Notes under the pieces: model-generated
What the model was told of the DNA's origin: nothing
The model's database searches: none
Seen by the model: the letters and a program-made list of their open reading frames with translations, nothing else
Assembly: GCF_010548305.1 (NCBI RefSeq)
Contig: NZ_JAAGLV010000002.1
Span: forward strand, 616,662-680,661
DNA from: Streptomyces sp. SID13031
Lineage (GTDB): Bacteria > Actinomycetota > Actinomycetes > Propionibacteriales > Kribbellaceae
DNA length: 64,000 nucleotides
Direction of reading: 5' to 3'
Position numbers and translations under genes: made by a program
Part shown: positions 42,675 to 51,525 of the stretch, piece after piece
Position numbering within the stretch: the first letter of the stretch is position 1
Layout: every line of letters begins with the position of its first letter

Positions 42675-43430
42675 GTGCGCGTTGTCGGTGTGGGTGTTTC
42701 GATCGCGGTCCTGCTGTGCAGCGTCGGTTGCACGGTCGTTGCCGGAGGCGCGGAACCGCCGCCGGAGGTGACCGGCGAACCTGGCAAGACCATCTCGATC
42801 GGTGCCCCCGGCCAGAAGAAGCCGGGCGAGCGGGTCATCCTCGACGGGCAGGAGTTCAGTGCGCCGCCGGGGCTGGAGTTTCCGGACGGGAGCAAGGTGA
42901 GCAAGGCCTCCTTCGACGTCGACGAGCAGACGGTCACGCTCAGCGCACCGAAGAGTTCCGAGGTCCTGAAGCACTTCGACAAGCGCCTGCCGCGAACCGG
43001 GTTCGCCGTCGCCGAGTCAGCCGGTACGCCGAACGAGCGGACCTTCGACGGTAAGGGCTGGTCGGGGTCGATCACCGCCACCTCGGCCGACGAGACGGTC
43101 GTGAAGTTCTGGCAGTACCGGCCGGACCCGATCTCCGCCAGCGCGCTGAAGCTCGTCAACGTGCCGTTCTTCCTCAAGTTCCCCGGCGGGACCAAGGCGG
43201 CCTCGCTCAGCGATCCGAAGACCGGCGCCAACCTCCGGTTCGCCTCGCCGTCCCCGCCCGAAGTACTCCGGTACTACCGCGACGCCGCGGACGGCCCGTT
43301 CTGGGACATCGTCAAGGACACCACCACCGGCGGGACCACCACCACCCTCGTCTTCACCGACGACGACGGCTGGACGGTCACGATCACCACCACCGCCACC
43401 ACAGCGACCCTGGCCACCCGCGCACCCTGA
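42675..43430 (+). CDS. Lipoprotein of unknown function
   Basis: A 251-residue lipoprotein: signal VGVSIAVLLCSVGCTVV with the lipobox Cys near residue 19, then a Pro/Gly linker and two repeats of the same half-domain. The first includes FSAPPGLEFPDGSKVSKASF with VLKHFDKRLPRTGF, the second FFLKFPGGTKAASLSDPKTG with EVLRYYRDAADG. The internal duplication suggests a two-lobed binding protein. GTG 42675 with GGGGGAGG upstream is the start. Function is unknown. Confidence 0.75.
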   Translation: MRVVGVGVSIAVLLCSVGCTVVAGGAEPPPEVTGEPGKTISIGAPGQKKPGERVILDGQEFSAPPGLEFPDGSKVSKASFDVDEQTVTLSAPKSSEVLKHFDKRLPRTGFAVAESAGTPNERTFDGKGWSGSITATSADETVVKFWQYRPDPISASALKLVNVPFFLKFPGGTKAASLSDPKTGANLRFASPSPPEVLRYYRDAADGPFWDIVKDTTTGGTTTTLVFTDDDGWTVTITTTATTATLATRAP

Positions 43431-43498
43431 CCGCCGGGAAGTTCCGGAACCGGGGAAGGGGTGTGCAATGCGTCGCGGAACAGTAGAGTCCCGCTCGA

Positions 43499-43512
43499 TG
43501 CAAGCGCTTTCC
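43499..43512. promoter_or_regulatory. LacI-type operator TGCAAGCGCTTTCC
   Basis: The near-palindromic centre AAGCGCTT is the classic LacI-family core. It lies 22 bp before the GH30 start, consistent with carbohydrate-responsive repression. No LacI gene is in view. Confidence 0.55.
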
Positions 43513-43533
43513 CGCCCACCCCGAGGAGTCATC

Positions 43534-45765
43534 GTGAGGCGATCCATCAGCGCGGCGGTCGTCATCGCCGCAGCGGCCGGCAGCATGCTGGCCGCCGTCG
43601 GCCTGCCCGCCACCGCAGGTCTGCCTGCCACATCAGGCCGGCCCGACCGCGGCGCCGTCGTCACCGGTACCTATTCCAGCGGAGCCGCCCAGACCTGGCA
43701 GCCGCTGCCCACCAGCTACGTCGGACGCGATGACGGCGGCCCCGCCGACGCCACCGTCGTGATCGACCCGAGCACCCTCCGGCAGCGCTACACCGGGGTC
43801 GGCTTCTCGCTCGACGAGACGAGCGTCTCCAACCTCTGGAAGCTCACCCCGGCCGAGCGAGACCGCGCGATCCGGCTGCTGGTCGACCCGAAGACCGGCG
43901 CCGGCCTCGACCGCTTCCGGCTGACCATCGGCAGTCCCGACCTGATCGAGCACCTGCCGTTCTGGTCGTACGACGAACTGCCGGCCGGCGTCGCCGACGA
44001 CTTCGCGCTCAAGCACTTCTCGATCAAGCGCGACGTCGACACGCACATCGTCGACACGGTCAAGCTGATCCAGCGCTACAACCCGCGGGCGACCTTCTTC
44101 GCCTCCGCGTGGAGCGCCCCGGCCTGGATGAAGACCAACAACCGGTTCACCGGCGAGGTCGCGCTCAAGCCCGGCAGCACCACGTCGTACTACCAGGTCG
44201 GCAAGCTCCGCGACGACTGCATCGACGTCTTCGCCCGGTACTACGTGAAGTACCTCCAGGCGTACGCCAAGCAGGGGATCAAGGTCGACGCGCTGACCCT
44301 GCTCAACGAGCCGGGCATCGACGTGGTCTACCCCGCGATGGACATCAGCGTCGAGCAGCAGCAGAAGCTGGCGGTCGCGATCAAGCGCGAGGTGAAGCGC
44401 GCCGGGCTCGGTACCGACCTGTACGTGCACGACTTCAACTTCTGGGACTGGCGCGACCCGAACAGCACCGAGACGAAGAACTACTACCGGATCTTGAACG
44501 ACCCGAAGGCCGACAAGGCTGCCGACGCGATCGCGTTCCACCCGTACTGGGGTGACCCGACCGTCATGCGGGACGCGTACGAGCAGACCGGCAAGCCGGT
44601 GCACATGACCGAGACGAGCGATCTCAACCCGGCCACGATCCTGAACTACTTCCGGCTGGACGCCTCGTCGTACGTGATGTGGGCGCAGACCACCGACCAG
44701 GACGGCGGCACGCTGCACTGGACGCCGCTGCGGGACAACAACGTCGACTGGGCCGAGATCGGCCGCACGACGAAGTGGCCGAACCGCCTGGTCAAGGTCG
44801 ACACCACGGCCAAGACGTTCACCGTTCGCGACGAGCTCTACGCGATGGGCCAGTTCGCGAAGTACCTCGGCCCGGAGCACACCCGGGTCGAGTCGAGCGC
44901 GACCGCGAACGGCGTCGGCAACGTGATCTTCAAGGACCGTGACGACCACTTCGTCGCCATCCTGGGCAACAGCAACCCCACTCCGACCACGGTACGGGTG
45001 GTGCTGGCCGGCAAGTCGTTCACCGCCACGGTGCCGGCGAACTCCTACGCCACGTACCGGTGGAAGGGCGAGGTCCCGTCCCAGCACCACAACCACGCGC
45101 CGGTACTACGCCCTGTGGCGAACGTCGTCGCCGACCAGTACGGCACCACGCAGGTGCAGTTGTCGGCGACCGACCGGGATCGCGACCGGCTCGCCTACTA
45201 CGCGATCGACCTCCCGGCCGGGGTCAGCGTGGACGGGCGCACTGGCTTGGTGACACTGCACCCGACCGCAGCCGGCGTCCAGGACCTGAAGTTCCGGGTC
45301 ACCGATGGAGCGGCGAACGATGAGGTGACCGTCCATGTGACGATCCAGCCGCACGGCACACCGGTCGGCGAGAAGGTCGAGGCCGAGTCGTATGTCGCTC
45401 AGCACGGCTGGACCGATGGCGGCGCGAACTTCGTCGAGAACAACGCGTCTGCCAGCGGTGGCAAGAACGTCGGCTGGACGGCCGCGGGCAACTGGTTGCA
45501 GTACCGGCTGGACCTCACCAAGGCCGCGACGTACGACGTGGAGCTCCGGGTCGCGAACGGCACCGGCGCAACGGCCCCGGACGCGATCTCGCTGCGCGAC
45601 GCGTCAGGCGCCGTACTGGCGAAGGTGTCCGTCCCGAGCACCGGCGGCTGGGGGACCTATCAGTCGATCCACACGCAGATAACTCTGCCGGCTGGGGACC
45701 AGCAGCTCACCCTGTACTGCGAGTCCGGGGGCTTCAACATCGACTACCTCCGCCTGACTGAGTAG
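43534..45765 (+). CDS. Secreted GH30 glycoside hydrolase with Ig-like and CBM6 domains
   Basis: A 743-residue exported enzyme. After a signal peptide (about 1-35) a GH30 glucosylceramidase-type barrel runs to about residue 500; the acid/base Glu lies in LTLLNEPGID and the nucleophile in HMTETSDLNP. A cadherin/Ig-like domain (about 515-610, APVLRPVANVVADQYGTTQV) and a CBM6 (about 618-743, VEAESYVAQHGWTDGG) follow. It likely attacks beta-glucan, beta-xylan or glucosylceramide-like substrates. GTG 43534 has GAGGAG upstream; the ATG at 43468 is unlikely. A LacI-type operator lies just upstream. Confidence 0.9.
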   Translation: MRRSISAAVVIAAAAGSMLAAVGLPATAGLPATSGRPDRGAVVTGTYSSGAAQTWQPLPTSYVGRDDGGPADATVVIDPSTLRQRYTGVGFSLDETSVSNLWKLTPAERDRAIRLLVDPKTGAGLDRFRLTIGSPDLIEHLPFWSYDELPAGVADDFALKHFSIKRDVDTHIVDTVKLIQRYNPRATFFASAWSAPAWMKTNNRFTGEVALKPGSTTSYYQVGKLRDDCIDVFARYYVKYLQAYAKQGIKVDALTLLNEPGIDVVYPAMDISVEQQQKLAVAIKREVKRAGLGTDLYVHDFNFWDWRDPNSTETKNYYRILNDPKADKAADAIAFHPYWGDPTVMRDAYEQTGKPVHMTETSDLNPATILNYFRLDASSYVMWAQTTDQDGGTLHWTPLRDNNVDWAEIGRTTKWPNRLVKVDTTAKTFTVRDELYAMGQFAKYLGPEHTRVESSATANGVGNVIFKDRDDHFVAILGNSNPTPTTVRVVLAGKSFTATVPANSYATYRWKGEVPSQHHNHAPVLRPVANVVADQYGTTQVQLSATDRDRDRLAYYAIDLPAGVSVDGRTGLVTLHPTAAGVQDLKFRVTDGAANDEVTVHVTIQPHGTPVGEKVEAESYVAQHGWTDGGANFVENNASASGGKNVGWTAAGNWLQYRLDLTKAATYDVELRVANGTGATAPDAISLRDASGAVLAKVSVPSTGGWGTYQSIHTQITLPAGDQQLTLYCESGGFNIDYLRLTE

Positions 45766-45780
45766 TACTGACCGCCTGTT

Positions 45781-45809
45781 GTGTGCCGGTGCAGATTGCG
45801 CCGGCACAC
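45781..45809. terminator. Hairpin between convergent genes
   Basis: GTGTGCCGG and CCGGCACAC form a 9-bp perfect stem with an 11-nt loop between the GH30 and kinase genes. No T run follows, so its efficiency is uncertain. Confidence 0.55.
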
Positions 45810-45814
45810 ACCGG

Positions 45815-47221
45815 CTAAGAGCTCAGTCGCTCGTGGATACCGCGCAGCGCTTCATAGGACAGCCGATACACCTCGTACTGCGGATCGAGGCCGGCCGCCG
45901 GGGTGAAGGTGCGGTCGACCCGGACCGTTGCCGCGGCGGCCGTTTCGACGTCCGCGAAGATTCCGTTGCCGACGGCACCCAAGAGCGCGGCTCCGAGGGC
46001 GGCGCTGTCATGGACGAGCAGTCGCTCGACCGGTCGGCCGAGGACGTCGGCGTGGATCTGGGACCAGAGGTCGTCGCGGGCGCCGCCACCCGAGAGGGTC
46101 AGCGTCGACAAGGTCGCACCACACGCCTGTTCGACGGCTTCGAGGACGTGCCGGCCGGACATGGCGACGCCTTCGAGTACTGCGCGGGACAGGTCGGCTT
46201 GGGTGGTACCGGAGCTGAGGCCGAGGAAGCTGGCGCGGACGTCGGGATCCCACAAGGGAGCGCGCTCTCCGGCCAGGTACGGCGTGAAGACCGGGCCGGT
46301 CCGGCCTTGGCGAGCTGAGGCGAAGACGTCCGCGACGGACAGCCCCGACACGCTGCCCCACCAGCGGATCGCGTCGCCGGCCGCCTGGGTCGGGCCGGCG
46401 TGGACGGACAACCCGTTGCGAGCGGGGAAGGTGACAATGCCTGCCGAGGGCAACGACTTGCGCGAGGCACCTGCGACGACGAGCGACGTACCGCAAGAGA
46501 TCATGCCGCGGCCGGGCTCCGTGGTCCGGCTGCCGAAGATCGCGCCGTACGCATCCATCGTGCCCACGACGACCGTCCCCAGGCCATGCACCTCGCCCAG
46601 CACGGATTCCGGCGGGTGGATCGGCGGCAAGCGTTCGGCCAGCCCGTCGGCGAGAGCGACGGCCTCGGTCAGATAGCCGTCAGGCCTGCTGATCCGGGTG
46701 CCGGACATCATGTCCGTCGCGACCTGGCCGGTCAGCTTCGCCAGGACGAAGTCCTTCGGGCTGAGCACCCAGCGCGTCCGCGCCCACTTCTCCGGCTCCT
46801 CGCGAGCGAACCAGACCGCCCGCGCTCCGGCGAAGGAGGCGTCCAGCACCACGGGCCCGCCCCAGATCCGTTCCTTGTCTGCCGCGCTGAGCCGCGCATC
46901 GAGTTCACTCGCGACGGCGGCACACCGCTGGTCCTGCCAGATGATCGCCGGCCCGAGCGGTACGAGGTCGTCGTCGGTGAAGACGTGCGTGTTCACCTGG
47001 CTGACGACTCCGGTCGACTTCACCGCACCGACCGGTACGCCATCGAGCACGGCGCGGATCCCTGCCTGACACCCCAGCCACCAGTCGAGCGGATCCTGCT
47101 CGGCCCACCCAGGCTGCGGTCGCCGGATCCCGTACGCCGTCGTGTGTGCCCGAACGGGCCGCCCGGCGGGATCGAAGAGGATCACCTTGACCGCCGTAGT
47201 GCCGATATCGATCCCAAGCAT
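45815..47221 (-). CDS. FGGY-family carbohydrate kinase (xylulokinase-like)
   Basis: A 468-residue sugar kinase with two FGGY domains. MLGIDIGTTAVKVILFDPAG is the first phosphate loop. IIWQDQRCAAVASEL carries the conserved substrate-binding WQDxR, and TLSGGGARDDLWSQIHADVL is the C-terminal FGGY signature. It phosphorylates a pentulose, hexulose, gluconate or polyol; resemblance to xylulokinase and gluconate kinase is about equal by eye. ATG 47221 begins the family match, while GTG 47233 has a better GGGGA site and is a possible start. Confidence 0.88.
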   Translation of the reverse strand: MLGIDIGTTAVKVILFDPAGRPVRAHTTAYGIRRPQPGWAEQDPLDWWLGCQAGIRAVLDGVPVGAVKSTGVVSQVNTHVFTDDDLVPLGPAIIWQDQRCAAVASELDARLSAADKERIWGGPVVLDASFAGARAVWFAREEPEKWARTRWVLSPKDFVLAKLTGQVATDMMSGTRISRPDGYLTEAVALADGLAERLPPIHPPESVLGEVHGLGTVVVGTMDAYGAIFGSRTTEPGRGMISCGTSLVVAGASRKSLPSAGIVTFPARNGLSVHAGPTQAAGDAIRWWGSVSGLSVADVFASARQGRTGPVFTPYLAGERAPLWDPDVRASFLGLSSGTTQADLSRAVLEGVAMSGRHVLEAVEQACGATLSTLTLSGGGARDDLWSQIHADVLGRPVERLLVHDSAALGAALLGAVGNGIFADVETAAAATVRVDRTFTPAAGLDPQYEVYRLSYEALRGIHERLSS

Positions 47222-47317
47222 CAACTGATCCACATCCCCGACCGTACTGTGGAACCTGCCGCCCATCGGCCATCCCCTATCGCCTCTCGCTCTTCGCCGC
47301 CGCGGCAGGTGCGGAAG

Positions 47318-47858
47318 ATGCCGAAGGCAAGCTCCCGCGACTCGGCCCCGCTCGCGACGACAGATCATCAGCTCTGGACCGGCCTCTACGCGTACTTCGC
47401 CGGCCGAACCCCGTTCTACGACTGGTACTTCGAGACCGCGGCGGCCGAGGGGTGTCGCCAGCTCGTCCTGGTCGGAGCGGGGCTGGATGCTCGCGCGTGG
47501 CGCCTGCCGTTGCCGACCGGCGCCGTGGTGTATGAGCTCGACTCAGCGCAGGTGCACAACTTCAAGTCCGAGGTGCTCGACCTGATCACCTCCGTCTCGG
47601 CGCCGGGCAGCCGGTTCGCGGGCGAGTACTTCAACCGCCGCTCCAGGCTCAGCGAGGTGCCGATCTCGGATCCTGCCGACCAGCTCGTCGCCGAAGCGTT
47701 GCTCTTCGCAGACACCGGCAGCGCCGCCGGCCCCTTCCTGATCGCCGCCGCGAGCCGGCCTCGCCCCCGCAGTACTGTTCATGGACCTCACCGGCTGGGC
47801 GGCCGCGACCGCGATGAAGTACTGGATCCCGCCACGGCCCGATCATCCGGACCGCTGA
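47318..47858 (+). pseudogene. Remnant of LCM-type (PF04072) methyltransferase, with frameshifted tail
   Basis: From ATG 47318 the frame has CRQLVLVGAGLDARAWRLPL and GAVVYELDSAQVHNFKSEVL, the SAM-binding core of Leu carboxymethyltransferase-like actinomycete proteins. The upstream recognition helix and the C-terminal half are lost. After about 47755 another frame is better and reads GLAPAVLFMDLTGWAAATAM and ends at TGA 47856-47858, so an indel is likely. That tail does not look like a methyltransferase and may derive from another gene. Confidence 0.5.
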
Positions 47859-48000
47859 GAGCCTGCTCCACGGCGCTCCGATTTCCACAATTCGCTGCCT
47901 CCTGGGGATAACCTGGCCAGTTCCTGCCAATCACAGGAGCCCTTGAAAATAAGGGCTTCCGGATCGGAAACTGTCGGTGGTCGCGTTTAGGCTCTAGGGT

Positions 48001-49641
48001 ATGGAGATCTCGGAGCTGCGTCCGGCGTGGTCGCAAAGCGGCAGCGAACTGCTGACCACTTTCGACACGGTGCAGGCTGCCCGCTCCGCCCTGGACACCT
48101 ACCAGTTGGACATCATCGCCCGCATCGACGAGACCGGCCTGGCCAAAGAACTCGATGCCCGCGACACGATCGAACTGTTGTCGCTGCGGTCTCGCACGAA
48201 CACCAACGACGTCCGCCGCGACCTCGCCTTGGCCACCAAACTGTCCAAGTACCCGGTCGTCGCCGCCGCACTGCCCGACCCCTACGCCCCACCCACCACC
48301 TCGGACGACACCGTCGATGCAGGCTCCGCCTCCGACGACGCAGACTCCGACGATGCTGGTGAGTGGCCGGTCATTCATCCGGGCCAGGCCAAAGCGATCG
48401 TCGCGGCGCTCGAAAAGGCGCCTTCCACGGTCGCGGTCGAAGACCTCGAGGCGGCCGAACGGATCATGGTCGAAGCCGCCCGCTACCTGCCTCCCAGTGA
48501 CCTGACCGTTCTCGGTAAGCAGATCCTGGCCCGCCTCGACACCGACGGCCCCGAACCCGCCGAGAACGACGCCTACGACCGCGAACGCCTCCGGCTGCGC
48601 CGCGTCGACCACGGCGTCCAGTTCAGTGGGTTCCTGGCCAACGACCGCGCCGAACTGCTCCAGATCCAGATCGACAAACTGTCCAAACCCCACAAAACTG
48701 TAGACGGCGACCACGACCCCCGCTCCTGTGACAAACGCCAGGCCGACGCGTTGACCGCCATCTTGGAACGTGCCGCGGGCAGTACCGCCCCCGGCCCCGG
48801 CGTCCCCCACATCACCGTCACCATCGACTTCGACGACCTCAAAGCAGCCACAGCCGAAGCCCGCAATTGCGGCAATAGCCGCACGGATCGCACGGATGGC
48901 GGGGACTGCGGGTGCGGGGGCGGCGGGTGCGGGGAGGGCGGGTGCGGGGAGGGCGCGGGCGGCGGGGACGATGGGCTGTTCGGTGGTGGGGGTTGCGGTG
49001 GGGTGGGTGAACTGGTGTTCGGTGAGAACCTGTCCGCCTCCGCGGTTCGCTTGCTAGCCTGCGACGCGCGGGTGCTGCCGATCGTGCTGGGTTCGGATTC
49101 ACGCCCGCTGGATGTCGGGACGTCGAAACGGTTCGTCACCGACGCCATTCGCAGCGCCCTGATCAAACGCGACAAGGGCTGTGTGATCTGCAAAGCCCCA
49201 CCCTGGCAGTGCCACGCCCACCACCGGGTGCATTGGGCCGACGGTGGCCCGACCAGCCTCGATAACCTGGTCTTGGCCTGCAGCCCTCACCACACCGCGA
49301 TCCACGACGGCCAGTGGATCGTCACCATCACCCACGGCACCGTCGAGGTCACCCGCCCCAGCTGGGCCGACCCGGTAGCCCGAACGCTGGCCGACCTCAC
49401 CAACCTCAAAGACACCACCAGCGCCCCCTGGCCACCACCCACCAGCACCAGCAACAGCAACGTGAATATGAACGTGAACGTGGACCCGATCCACGAACAG
49501 CCCACCCGGCCACCCGCAGCCGCCAGCCTCACCCGTGCACCCACCACGACAATCGCAGGCAACGAGCTCCGGTCCTGGCTAACCCCACAAGCCACCGCCC
49601 AACTCAACCCCTGGGGCGACACCCCCTCCGCCGACCCGTAA
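48001..49641 (+). CDS. HNH endonuclease of the 13E12/DUF222 repeat family
   Basis: A 546-residue protein with an N-terminal DUF222 domain (about residues 10-300) and a C-terminal HNH nuclease: CVICKAPPWQCHAHHRVHWA with DGGPTSLDNLVLACSPHHTA near 395-440, including HHRVHW and the N and H of the motif. Between them is a Gly/Cys-rich insertion (CGCGGGGCGEGGCGEGAG) coded by tandem GGGTGCGGGGAGGG units. Such genes occur in many copies in actinomycete genomes and behave like mobile nucleases. The neighbouring DNA is rearranged on both sides. Confidence 0.9.
   Translation: MEISELRPAWSQSGSELLTTFDTVQAARSALDTYQLDIIARIDETGLAKELDARDTIELLSLRSRTNTNDVRRDLALATKLSKYPVVAAALPDPYAPPTTSDDTVDAGSASDDADSDDAGEWPVIHPGQAKAIVAALEKAPSTVAVEDLEAAERIMVEAARYLPPSDLTVLGKQILARLDTDGPEPAENDAYDRERLRLRRVDHGVQFSGFLANDRAELLQIQIDKLSKPHKTVDGDHDPRSCDKRQADALTAILERAAGSTAPGPGVPHITVTIDFDDLKAATAEARNCGNSRTDRTDGGDCGCGGGGCGEGGCGEGAGGGDDGLFGGGGCGGVGELVFGENLSASAVRLLACDARVLPIVLGSDSRPLDVGTSKRFVTDAIRSALIKRDKGCVICKAPPWQCHAHHRVHWADGGPTSLDNLVLACSPHHTAIHDGQWIVTITHGTVEVTRPSWADPVARTLADLTNLKDTTSAPWPPPTSTSNSNVNMNVNVDPIHEQPTRPPAAASLTRAPTTTIAGNELRSWLTPQATAQLNPWGDTPSADP
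48888..48965 (+). repeat. GGGTGCGGGGAGGGC tandem repeat within the HNH gene
   Basis: Two exact copies of GGGTGCGGGGAGGGC and imperfect neighbours code for a Gly-Cys-Gly-Glu linker. The repeat expands the gap between DUF222 and HNH domains and looks prone to slippage. Confidence 0.6.
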
Positions 49642-49801
49642 CACCACCCCGGCCCAACAACCCACCGCCCGAAGCCCCGCGCGCTGCCACTCGGCAGCCC
49701 GGACGCTGCCCGATGCCCAGCGCCCAGCGCAGGCAGCCCGGCAACCATGCGAGCCATCGACGCTAGCCGCCGCGGCACGCCAGCTCCCAGCGCCCACGCT
49801 C

Positions 49802-50695
49802 CGTCCCAAGTCCGCGATCCGCGACGCAGCCAAAGCCCTCGGCTACTCGACCGGGCAGCAAGATGCCTGGTCGAAAAACGTCGATGGCTGGTCTGCGGAT
49901 ATCGCGGCCGGCGGCGGGGGAGACGGCGACATCCCGCCACGCGTCACGGCCCTCGCGGCCCAGCCGCTGAAGTTCCCACGGCACCTCGGGATCCACTCTG
50001 GCGGGATGGTGCTGACCGAACGACCGGTCGGGGAGGTGGTGCCGATCGAGCACGCCCGCAAAGCCAACTGGTCGGTGTTGCAGTGGGACAAGGACGATTG
50101 CGCCTGGATGGGCCTGGTCAAGTTCGACCTCCTCGGCCTGGGCATGCTCGCGGCTCTCCAGTACTGCATCGACCTCGTCCGCGTGCACACCGGTGAGGAG
50201 TGGTCGCTGCACACCATCCCGAAAGAAGAAGCCAGCTTCTACGACCAGCTCTGTCGTGGCGATTCGGTCGGGGTGCTCCAGGTCGAGTCCCGCGCCCAGA
50301 TGGCAACCCTCCCGCGCTTGTTGCCGCGCCGGTTCTACGACCTGGTCACCGAGATCGTGCTGATCCGCCCCGGCCCGATCCAAGGCGGGGCCGTCCATCC
50401 CTACATCCGTCGCCGCACCGGCGAAGAACCGATCACGTACCTGCACCCGAAACTCGAGCCGGTGTTGGAGCGGGCCCTGGGTGTGCCGTTGTGCCAGGAG
50501 CAGTTGATGCAGATGGCGATGGCCGTCGGCGGGATCGACGGCGACGAAGCCGACCTGCTGCGCCGCGCGATGGGCTCCAAACGCGGCGTCGAGAAGATCT
50601 CGTCGCTGAAGACGAAGCTGTTCGAGGGCATGGCGGTCAACGGGATCACTGGTGACCTGGCGGAGGAGATCTACGACAAGTCAATGGTGACATGA
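49802..50695 (+). pseudogene. Internal fragment of error-prone DNA polymerase DnaE2
   Basis: The frame from about 49802 reads RPKSAIRDAAKALGYSTGQQ, DAWSKNVDGW, KFPRHLGIHSGGMVLTERP, VKFDLLGLGMLAALQYCIDL, LIRPGPIQGGAVHPYI and GVPLCQEQLMQMAMAVGGID. All are characteristic of the DnaE2 polymerase core. It stops after LAEEIYDK with an unrelated SMVT. About 297 residues of a usual 1050-1150 remain, and both ends are missing (PHP domain, fingers and tau-binding parts), so it is a nonfunctional fragment. The intact dnaE2 is presumably elsewhere. It abuts the HNH gene by 160 bp. Confidence 0.82.
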
Positions 50696-50740
50696 TCATC
50701 CGCTATCGCGGCCTGCGATCGCACGGTAAGAGTGCAGAGC

Positions 50741-50756
50741 TGCAACTTCCTGCAAG
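50741..50756 (+). promoter_or_regulatory. Third, degenerate copy of the TGCAAC-N4-TGCAA element
   Basis: TGCAACTTCCTGCAAG lies 30-45 bp before the next start and shares most positions with the 2751 and 35949 sites. It is the weakest of the three. Confidence 0.3.
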
Positions 50757-50785
50757 TCTCCACGTGTGCGACGAGAGAGGTGGAC

Positions 50786-51286
50786 ATGCCAGAACCGTCT
50801 CGATCAGGCTCGGACACGACCGATCGGCAGTTGATCCAGAGTTGGATAGACCGCCATCCCGATACAAACGCCCGTCTGGAAGATGTCGCCGACCCCTACC
50901 GACCGGGTCGTCGCCTGCTGATTGTCAGCGTTCCTGACCACGCGGGGATGGTCCGTGCTCGCCAGGAACTTCAGCATCTGGTCGGATCTCCTGAGCAGTT
51001 GCGTCTTCGGCGGTGGCGACCGAGTGCCGAAGAGGTAGACCGAGTGATGAAGTGGGTCGAGGAGAACGGAAACCCGTTAGGTGGGCCGCGCACTGCGGTC
51101 ACTGGGCTGGGACCTTACCCAGAGACGGGACTGTTGGGAATTGACCTCGACAGGGTCGATCCGGAATACGCGGCGGAGTTGGAGGCTGCTACCGATGGCC
51201 TCGCTTTTGTCCGACCAGAACCTGACATACCAGTTGCCCCAGTCGCACATGGCGTTTGTCCGGAGATATGCCGATCAGAAGATTGA
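50786..51286 (+). CDS. Hypothetical protein
   Basis: A 166-residue soluble, acidic protein with no family I recognise. It contains DPYRPGRRLLIVSVPDHAGM, then RQELQHLVGSPEQLRLRRW and TGLGPYPETGLLGIDLDRVD, an alternation of strands and helices like small alpha/beta domains. ATG 50786 follows GAGAGAGG. A TGCAAC-type element lies just upstream. The region after it to 51525 has no gene I can support. Confidence 0.6.
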   Translation: MPEPSRSGSDTTDRQLIQSWIDRHPDTNARLEDVADPYRPGRRLLIVSVPDHAGMVRARQELQHLVGSPEQLRLRRWRPSAEEVDRVMKWVEENGNPLGGPRTAVTGLGPYPETGLLGIDLDRVDPEYAAELEAATDGLAFVRPEPDIPVAPVAHGVCPEICRSED

Positions 51287-51525
51287 GAAGAAGCTGAGCC
51301 GGTCGAGCCGCGCCCAGTCTTTACGGCTGGAGAAGTCTGGTAGGGCGTTGTGGAGGGCCTCGCCGAGTCACCTAAGGACAGGCGCTGGCCGGAGTCGTAG
51401 GCCCACTCATCGAGGTCCCGGTCGTGATCGCCGTGCCATGCCGCGCAATACAGTCCCCAATGAAGGCCAACGGACCTTGAATGTCATCTATGCGGTGACA
51501 TTCGGGCAAGGCTCGCGAGATGTGT

